Shown here one piece after another: positions 7,545-15,200 of a stretch of 42,773 bases of DNA. The notes beneath the pieces were generated by a model, which was not told where the DNA came from, ran no database searches, and worked only from the letters and a program-made list of their open reading frames with translations. Position numbers and translations under genes: made by a program. Position 1 is the stretch's first letter. The number at the start of each line of letters is the position of its first letter. Source of the DNA: an uncultured Bacteroidales bacterium (GTDB lineage: Bacteria > Bacteroidota > Bacteroidia > Bacteroidales > P3); assembly GCA_946183915.1 (NCBI GenBank), contig CAMHDJ010000025.1:1-42773 (forward strand), in the 5' to 3' direction.

Positions 7545-7609
7545 AGGTCCGCGGATGGTCCGCGGATGGTCCGCCCGCGGGCGGACGAATGGCGGTCGAT
7601 GGGCGGGGG
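7545..7609 (+). repeat. GC-rich intergenic palindromic repeat, copy A
   Basis: Contains two tandem GTCCGCGGATG units (each with the palindrome TCCGCGGA), then the perfect 14-bp palindrome CCGCCCGCGGGCGG, then a GGCGGTC...GGGCGGGGG tail. By eye, 57 of 65 positions match copy B at 21810-21874 in the same orientation. It lies between tdh and the sigma-factor gene. Confidence 0.85.
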
Positions 7610-7739
7610 TGATCCAAATAGATCGCGCGCGATCTAATTTGTCATCCGGGTGCCTCGGCGACGAAAAAAAATAGGGGTCGATGTCGGCTTTTCGGGAAAA
7701 AGTGGTTATTATGTTGGCAGATGAACCTCACTAGGTAGC

Positions 7740-8225
7740 ATGACTGACAGCAACGGGACACGGTACACGGACTTCGACGCTCTGGTGGAGCGCCACCGGG
7801 GGCTGATACGCAGCCTCTGCTGGCGCGGCGCCGACGGCGACGGGGCCCTGTGTGCCGACCTGATGCAGGAGGTGCTGGTGCAGCTGTGGCGGCAACGCCA
7901 CCGGCTGCGGGCGGGGGCGAGCCGCGGCGAGGAGCGCGAGTGGGTGCGGTGGCATTGCCGCAGCGTGGTGTCGCACCACCGTCGCCAACCGCTGGTGCCG
8001 CTGGTGAGCCTCGACGAGGCCGCGCTGGTGGCCGCCGAGGCGGTGGACCACCGCGCCGAGCTCGAGGCGCTGGCCGCCGGCCTCAGCGAGCAGGAGCACC
8101 GCCTGCTGCAGCTGCTGATGGAGGGCTACAGCCAGGTGGAGATCGCCGCCCTGTGGCAGATGCACCCCGACAGCGTGGGGCGCCTGAAGCGGCAGATGAT
8201 CGAAAAGATGAAAAAAAACATATAG
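7740..8225 (+). CDS. ECF-type RNA polymerase sigma factor (161 aa)
   Basis: A small sigma-70 family protein that would direct RNA polymerase to a specific promoter set. The region 2 signature is DLMQEVLVQLWRQ, and region 4 is a helix-turn-helix (LSEQEHRLLQLLMEGYSQVEIAALWQMHPDSVGRLKRQ). There is no signal or TM segment. The ATG at 7740 fits region 2 beginning about 10 residues in. The next gene starts 3 bp after the stop and encodes a one-TM protein, the usual place for an anti-sigma factor. The set continues with a DUF4252-like protein and a giant T9SS protein, which may be targets or simply neighbours. No promoter with the housekeeping consensus is clear upstream. Confidence 0.85.
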   Translation: MTDSNGTRYTDFDALVERHRGLIRSLCWRGADGDGALCADLMQEVLVQLWRQRHRLRAGASRGEEREWVRWHCRSVVSHHRRQPLVPLVSLDEAALVAAEAVDHRAELEALAAGLSEQEHRLLQLLMEGYSQVEIAALWQMHPDSVGRLKRQMIEKMKKNI

Positions 8226-8228
8226 TCT

Positions 8229-8570
8229 ATGGAAGAGAAGGAGATACTGCGGATGCTCGACGAGACGGCGGCCTGGCAGCGCGAGGCCGACCGTGAGCAC
8301 TTGGAGGCGCTGGGACAGAAGTCGACCCAGGGCCTGCGGCGTTGGCAACGGCAGCGGACGCTGGCGTGGAATGTGGCCGCCTCGGTGGCGGTGCTGCTGG
8401 TGGCCGGCGGCTGGTACACGCTGCTGCCCCAGCGGGTGGACGACCGCCGCGTGCTCTGCAACATCCATGGCGAGGAGCAGCTGGTGCTCAACCGGGCCTG
8501 CGCGGCCCTGGGCTCGTGCGACAACCCCGCCGTGGCACGTCTGATTCCCGATGGGGGGGGTATTTTATAA
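8229..8570 (+). CDS. Single-TM protein, putative anti-sigma partner (113 aa)
   Basis: No family recognised. A charged N-terminal cytoplasmic part (1-46, rich in E, R and Q), one TM helix (about 47-66) and a short outer tail with three Cys give the topology of a small membrane anti-sigma factor. The gene lies 3 bp downstream of the ECF sigma gene, so that role is inferred from position and topology only; a zinc-binding anti-sigma motif is absent. A run of eight G's (8553-8560) lies just before the stop. A slip there would change only the last handful of residues. The stop is followed directly by an A+T-rich heptamer array. Confidence 0.65.
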   Translation: MEEKEILRMLDETAAWQREADREHLEALGQKSTQGLRRWQRQRTLAWNVAASVAVLLVAGGWYTLLPQRVDDRRVLCNIHGEEQLVLNRACAALGSCDNPAVARLIPDGGGIL

Positions 8571-8620
8571 GGTTTAAGGTTTAAAGTTTAAGGTTTAAGG
8601 TTTACAATTTACATTTTACA
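8571..8620 (+). repeat. Heptamer-like A+T-rich tandem repeat
   Basis: Repeats of GGTTTAA/AGTTTAA, then TTTACAA/TTTACAT units, fill the gap between the putative anti-sigma gene and the next start. It is the same style as the arrays at 17867, 25890, 26096 and 29826. Confidence 0.85.
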
Positions 8621-8627
8621 ATTTCGG

Positions 8628-9194
8628 ATGAAGAAGTCCATTTACATATACCTTGCGGTGCTGCTCCTGCTGCTGGCGGGGGCCACGGCGTGGCGGCAGC
8701 GGCCGGCGGAGGCCGAGGGCTCGGAGCTCTACCAGCGCTACCGCGACGTGGAGGGGGTGCGCGTGGGCTTCGTCGAGGACTTCCCCGTCAGCGACAGCAC
8801 CAGTTGCGACGTCACCGTCTTCGAGGCGCTGACCGACGAGGGGTGGGAGTGGTTGCTGGACGAGTTCCAGCTGCATGAGACGTTTGCCGAATGGGATCGC
8901 ATCGACTCCATCACGGTGGCCGCCGGCGGCCACCGGCCGGATCCGGAATACAGCATCAACGCCTGGGCCTCGGCGCCGAACCACCCCGAGGTGTGGGGCG
9001 ACCGCCTGGCCGACCCCGGGGCCGACAGCAACGACTGCGTCATCGCCTCGCGCGCCTTCCGCTGGATAGCCGCCTTCCACACCAACAACGAACAACAGTA
9101 TGATGATGTGATTCACGAGTACATGATGCGTGCCATCAATAACGGCCTCCGTATGGCACCGGGAAAAGAAAATGATACAATAAATATACAATAA
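8628..9194 (+). CDS. Periplasmic/anchored protein resembling DUF4252 (188 aa)
   Basis: An N-terminal hydrophobic segment (1-22, MKKSIYIYLAVLLLLLAG) acts as signal or anchor; no lipobox Cys is visible. The segment SELYQRYRDVEGVRVGFVEDF looks like the opening of DUF4252 proteins, which Bacteroidota often encode beside an ECF sigma factor, and the order here (sigma, small membrane protein, this gene) fits that pattern. The family call is by resemblance and could be wrong. Function is unknown. The 33-bp gap to the giant T9SS gene suggests co-transcription. Confidence 0.6.
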   Translation: MKKSIYIYLAVLLLLLAGATAWRQRPAEAEGSELYQRYRDVEGVRVGFVEDFPVSDSTSCDVTVFEALTDEGWEWLLDEFQLHETFAEWDRIDSITVAAGGHRPDPEYSINAWASAPNHPEVWGDRLADPGADSNDCVIASRAFRWIAAFHTNNEQQYDDVIHEYMMRAINNGLRMAPGKENDTINIQ

Positions 9195-9226
9195 TCGCGT
9201 TATCAATCACGTAAAGCTATAAAAAC

Positions 9227-12200
9227 ATGAAGAAGATTCTATTATTGGGTTTAATGGGTCTGATGGGTCTGATGGGCTTGCGGGCTCAGGGGCAGGCCGT
9301 CGGTTGCGACGACACGGTGCGTTGGGGCACAGCGCTCTCGTTCGAGGGCAGCAAGTGTTGCTGGGCGGTGCTGGAAGGTCCTACGGACTGTTTCTATTCC
9401 AGCTACAATCAGATTGACTGCAACTACGACACCCTCGCCGACCACCGTTTCTTGTCGCCGTGGGTGGAGGTCCCCTCGTTTGCCGCCACCGACTCGGTGG
9501 TGCTCATCTATGCCACCGAGGTGAGCTGTACGGCCGAGTATAGCGTGGCCGTCACCACCGACGGAGTGACCTACGACACCCTGCGCCATCGGCTGGTGGA
9601 CGCATATCAGCACGACACCATCTTGCTGGGTGCCTACGCAGGTCAGGTGATACGCATACAGTTCTGCCACTACGGGTTGAACAGCACCTTCGACCCCTAT
9701 GCCGCCGGCTGCTCCTATGCAGCGGACTATCACTGGCAGCTGCTGTTCTCGGCGCTGCAATGGCGCAGCCTCGTCTACCCGGTGGTGAGCTGGTGGGTGC
9801 CCGCGAAGGCTTATGTGGGCGAGACCACATGGCTGCGGGCCTCGCTTGCCGACGGCTCGTCCACGGGGCTGACCTACACGTGGCACTCGTCGCTGACGGG
9901 GCAGACCCTGACGGGCGACACGGTGGGGCTGACCTACACGGCTGGCGGTGAGGACACGCTGACCCTGATAACGACGAACGCCTACGGCAGCGACACGCTG
10001 ACGCAGACGGTGACGGTGGTGGACTGCGGCGGTGTCGTCACCGCCCATCCGTGGCTGGTGGACTTCAGCACCGACTTCGACTGCTGGCGCACAGTAGGCA
10101 CGGTAGGCTGGAGCTATGCAGGCAGATACATCTCGGGCAATACCTACTATGGCATTTATGCGGCACACAACAATGGCGGCGCCAATATCATCGCTTCGCC
10201 GGCGGTAGTGCTGCCTGCCGACTCGACAGGACTGCGCCTATACTGGAAAGACAGCCGGCTTAGCAGTGGCACTTCAACATACTATGTGCTGGTTTCCACC
10301 ACCAGCCGCTACGACATCACGGAATACGACACCATCTTTACCTGCACTTCGCAGACCAGCAACGTGACACAGCGCAGCGTTTCACTGGCCGACTATGCCG
10401 GCGACACTATATATATAGCATTCTGTAAGATGCTTCAGAACGGCCGTACCGTCTTCATCACCGACGTGCAAATGTACAACGCACTGGCACCGATAGGCAC
10501 GCTGGAGGCACCTGCCGTCGCCGTCGCCACGGGCGACTCGGTGCAGTGCACCGTGCATCTCGCCCAGGGTGACTCTCTTACCTATAGCTGGCACAGTGTT
10601 CTGCTGGACAGCACCATAGTGACTACGGATTCTGTACTGACCATCGTCTATCCTGAAGCGGGCAGCGAGACGCTGACCGTCACCGCCAGCAACGCCCACG
10701 GCACGTTGGAGCTGAGCAAGAGCTACAACGTCTATACTTGCAATGTTGTCAACACCTACCCATGGGAAGAGGACTTCAGCGACGCTGGCGGCAGCTACAA
10801 TGTGTGCTGGGCCATCGACGGCTACAGCCACAACGCGCCCAATAGCGGCTACGGTGGACATGACGAGGAGACCGACGTGGTGTGGTCGTTCAATAACTGC
10901 ATGATAAGTTCCACCTCGGGTAGCTATATGATTACACCCGCGTTGGCCATCCCGGCCGGCGAGACCAACATAGCTTTTATGGTCGAGTATATGACAGGAA
11001 CCATGGACATTCGTGTGTCGCCCACCGCCTCGACCGACACGGCGCAGTTCACCGACTTGCTGCTCACAGAACCCAATACCTATAATATCAAGCGGAGGTG
11101 GGTCAACTTAGGCGCATACGCTGGGCAGACCATCCGTGTGGCCCTTGTCACCTCCAATCCGAACAGCCAGAGCGTCAACCGCGTGTGGGTGGGTATCGAC
11201 ACCCTGCCCTACATCGGTAACAAGGTCTCGGTGCCTGCCAAGATACACAGCGACTCGACGGCGCTCTGCACCGTTGCCCTCTACCACGGTGCCACCGACG
11301 GGCTGCACTACACCTGGACGTCGGCTGTGGGTGGCATCATCACCACCAACGCCTTGGGCGACAGCGCCTGGGTGAGCTACGGTGCCGGCTTCAGCAGCAC
11401 CGAGGATACCCTCACGGTGGTGGCCGTCAACGCTTTCGGCGCCGACACCGTGCAGAAGCCGCTGCACATCATCGACTGTACGCCGGCCCTCACGCTGCCC
11501 TGGAAGGAGACCTTCGCCGACGGCCTCGTCTGCTGGTACAAACCCGAGGGGAGCAAGTTTGTCGACGTCATCCCCTACAACATGTCCAGTTATGAGTACA
11601 TGCGCCACCTCTACCTCAACGCCAAGTTGGATACCGCGGGCAGCTGGCTCATGTCGAAAGAGATACATATTCCGGCCGACACCACCCTCTCGCCCCGCCT
11701 CTTCTGGAAGGTGGCGTCGAGCAACGGCAACTACCAGCACCTTTACAGTGTGTTGGTGACCACGGCCGTGGATTATACGGACACCGCCAACTACACGGTA
11801 CTCTATACCGACAGTTCCACCCATGTCAACTTCTCCAACTACGACCTCCGCAGTGTGGACCTCACCCCATACGCCGGGCAGAGCATCCACGTGGCGTTCC
11901 ACAACCATGGCAACCACCTTCCCACAAGTAGCGTCAGCCTCTATATCGACGATGTGGAGATACGGTCGTCGCAGGTGCCGGTGGTAAGTCTGTCGGCCCC
12001 CGGTACGGTCAACAGCCACACGCCGGTGACCTTCACCGCCACCCTCGTAGAGGGAAGTTCTACCGGGTTGACCTACACGTGGCACTCGACGCTGATGGAC
12101 AGCACGATGGTCACGACAGCCCCTGCGCTGACCATGACATATACTTTAGGTGGAAACGATACCCTCAGAGTCATCGCCTCGAACGCCTACGGCGCCGACA

Positions 12201-15200
12201 CCGCCACGGCTACCGTCGCGGTGACCGACTGCACGCCCATCGCCGCCCTGCCGTGGATGGAGGACTTCAACAGCGTTGCTGCGGTGGCTTACAACGCTGC
12301 CAACGGCAAGGTGCCCAACTGCTGGAACCGCTACTGGAACGGTAGCGATGCCAAATACACTCCGCACGTCATTGGCAGCTATCTCAACCAAACGGCCGTC
12401 CACACCTACACACAATCCAATAATGCACTACTGTTGCAGGCCGGTACCTCCAGTGGTTACGACAGCGTGGCCATGGTGGAGAGCCCCGCCTTCGATGTTC
12501 CGCTCAACGGGCAGCTGCTGTCGTTCTACTATATGCACGAGAGCGCCAGCTACGGCACCCTCAGTGTGGGCTACCTACAGGACGGCGTTTTCGTGGGTGT
12601 GGCTGACATGGAGCCGCAGGCTACGGGCCGCACCGATACGGTGAGCCTCCAGGCCATCCCCGCAGGGGTGAACCGCATTGCCCTACACTGGAAGAAGACC
12701 GGCACATGGTACGGCGTTATCGTCGACAACCTCCGGGTCTTTGCCCGCGACACGCTGCCCACGGTACGCATACAGGCACCCGCCCAAGTCTTCGTGGGCG
12801 ACCCCGCCACCTTGCGCGCCGCCATGGTCAACGGCTTGACCGACGGGCTGACCTACACGTGGCACTCCTCGCTCACGGGCAGCACCTGGAGCGGTACGGA
12901 CGAGTGGAATGTGACCTATAGTGTGGGTGGTTACGACACTGTCAGCGTCGTTGCCGCCAATGCCTACGGCGCCGACACGGCCGTGGCGGTGGTCTATGTG
13001 GACAGCCATCCGCTGCCGCAGGTGACCCTCACGGCTCCCACCTCGGTCTACGTGGGCGACAGCGTCACCATCAGCGTCACTCTCAACGACTGCTCGACCA
13101 ACGGGTTGGCCATGACTTTGCACAGCAGCCTGCTGGACACCACCATGACTCTTAACTCCTCACTCATCACTCTTAACTACACCGCCGGCGGCACCGACAC
13201 CGTCACCCTCATCGTCAGCAACGCCTACGGCGCCGATACCGTCGAGGCGTACATCTATGCGGTCGACTGCAGCAACGCCACGCTGCCCTACGTCGAGACC
13301 TTCGAGGGCGTGTCGCCTATCCCATGGAACACGAGAGGCCAAAACAGTCTGCCCCTCTGCTGGCAGATGGCTTACAACGGCACCAATGCCAACATCCACC
13401 AGCCGACGGTCGTCAGCAGTTACCAGTTCATCAGCAACCTGCCCGACCAAGCCTTGCTGTTGATGGCTGGCAGCAGTGGCTACGCCACATGGGTGCAGGC
13501 CGAGTTGCCGCTCTTCAACGCGCCGCTGTCGTCGCTCGCCATCGCGTTGGACTACCGCTATGAGAGCGCCAACGCCGGTACCCTCACGGTGGGCTATGTG
13601 GACGACACCCTCGGTTACATCCCTGTCGACACGTTAGCACCCCATGCCGGTAGCTATACCCGCGACTCCATCTACTTTGCCGATGCGGCCACTGCCGGCA
13701 ATGCCCGTATCGCGCTGCGATATGCCTACAATTCCTCTTTCTACGCTGTAGTCATCGACAATATCGAGGTCTTCAGCAACAACGGCATCCTAGCCCCGGA
13801 GAGCCTGGTGGCTGAGAACATCACCGCCACCTGCGCCACCCTCCGCTGGTCGGAGGTGGACACCGCCACGGCCTACCGCGTCACTCTCAGCGGTGCCATG
13901 AATATCGACACCGTGGTGACCGACACCACCCTCACCCTGTGCGGTCTGATGGACGATGCCGACTACAGCGTCACCGTAGTGCCTCTGGTGGGCAGCGATG
14001 CCGGTCGGAGGATCTCCACTACCTTCCACACCCTGATGCTTTGCGCTCCCTTGGCCAATGTGAGCATCAGCCCCGAGGGCATCATCAGCTGGCAGTACGA
14101 CACCGCAGTCGCCGAGCAGTCGCCTGCCGGAGTGGAGATTGAGGTGATCGACCAGCAGGGACAAGTGCTGGTGCTAACCGACACCGCCTACTTCAGCCCC
14201 TACGTGGCTGCCGGCCTTACCCCCGGCCACACCTACTCGTTCGCCGTGCGCACCCTCTGCGCCAGCGCTACGGCCAACACCGCCGACACTGTCGTGACGC
14301 AGGTGGCCCCGAGTGTCTGTGCCGAGGCGGCCAGCAACACCATCCCCTCCAACTCGCATTTCATGGACAACTTCTGGGAGAGCAACTACAGCCAGGTGAT
14401 ATATCCCGCCAGCTTTGCCGCCGGCATCGACACCCTCTACGGCATCGCCCTCCGCGTGGCCCAGTATGAGCCCTACTCGTGGCAGACCACCTCGGGCACC
14501 TGCCGCTACGACATCTATGTGGGTCAGACCAACGGCACGCACACTTCGCCGCTGACCTCCGACAGCCTCACCATGGTGGTGCAGAACAAACACTACTCGC
14601 TCTCCGGCACCGGCTGGCATAACTTTGTCTTCGACACACCCTACATCTACGACGGCACGGGCAACCTCGTTGTCACCATCGTCAGTCGTCAGTCCAACAC
14701 TGTCTACGATCCCGTCTACGGTGTCCACACCGACGCCACCTGCACACACTTTGTCCAGGATGCGGACCACGGCAGCAGCAACATCAACCCATCGACCTTC
14801 AACTTCCAGTGGGAGACCAACACCAACATCCCCGACATCCGTCTGCTGGGCGGCTGCGGTGGCAGCACGAACACCTGCCTGGCTCCCGAGACGGAGGTCG
14901 TGGCTGTCGACACCCACAGCGTCAGCTTGCAGTGGGCCCAGCGTGGCTCAGAGAGCCTCTGGCAAGTGGAGTATCGACCCGTAAGCGCCAGTGCATGGCA
15001 GGTGGCCGACACCACCAGCGCCACCAGCTTCACCATCACTGGTCTGGCGCAGGCCACCCACTATGTGGTGCGCGCCGGCGCCGTCTGCAACGACAGCCTC
15101 GTCGTCTACGGCTTCCCCGACAGTGCCACCACCCTCTGCGGCTACATGGAGCTGCCCTACACCATCAGCTTCCTTGCCGACGAGTACCCCTGCTGGACCC

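Larger units (their letters stand above)
7375..7636. repeat. Pair of TAGATCG palindromes bracketing a hairpin-rich segment
   Basis: TAGATCGCGCACGATCTA at 7375-7392 and TAGATCGCGCGCGATCTA at 7619-7636 differ by one base and share AAA before and ATT after. The second is a perfect 18-bp palindrome. The 226 bp between them hold the tdh terminator, a GGCTGTG-aga-CACAGCC hairpin (7493-7509), an imperfect GGCCTCCA/TGGAGGGCC pairing (7462-7487) and the GC-rich repeat at 7545-7609. The sites could be operators or the ends of a small insertion. No gene is seen between tdh and the sigma factor at 7740. Confidence 0.7.
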
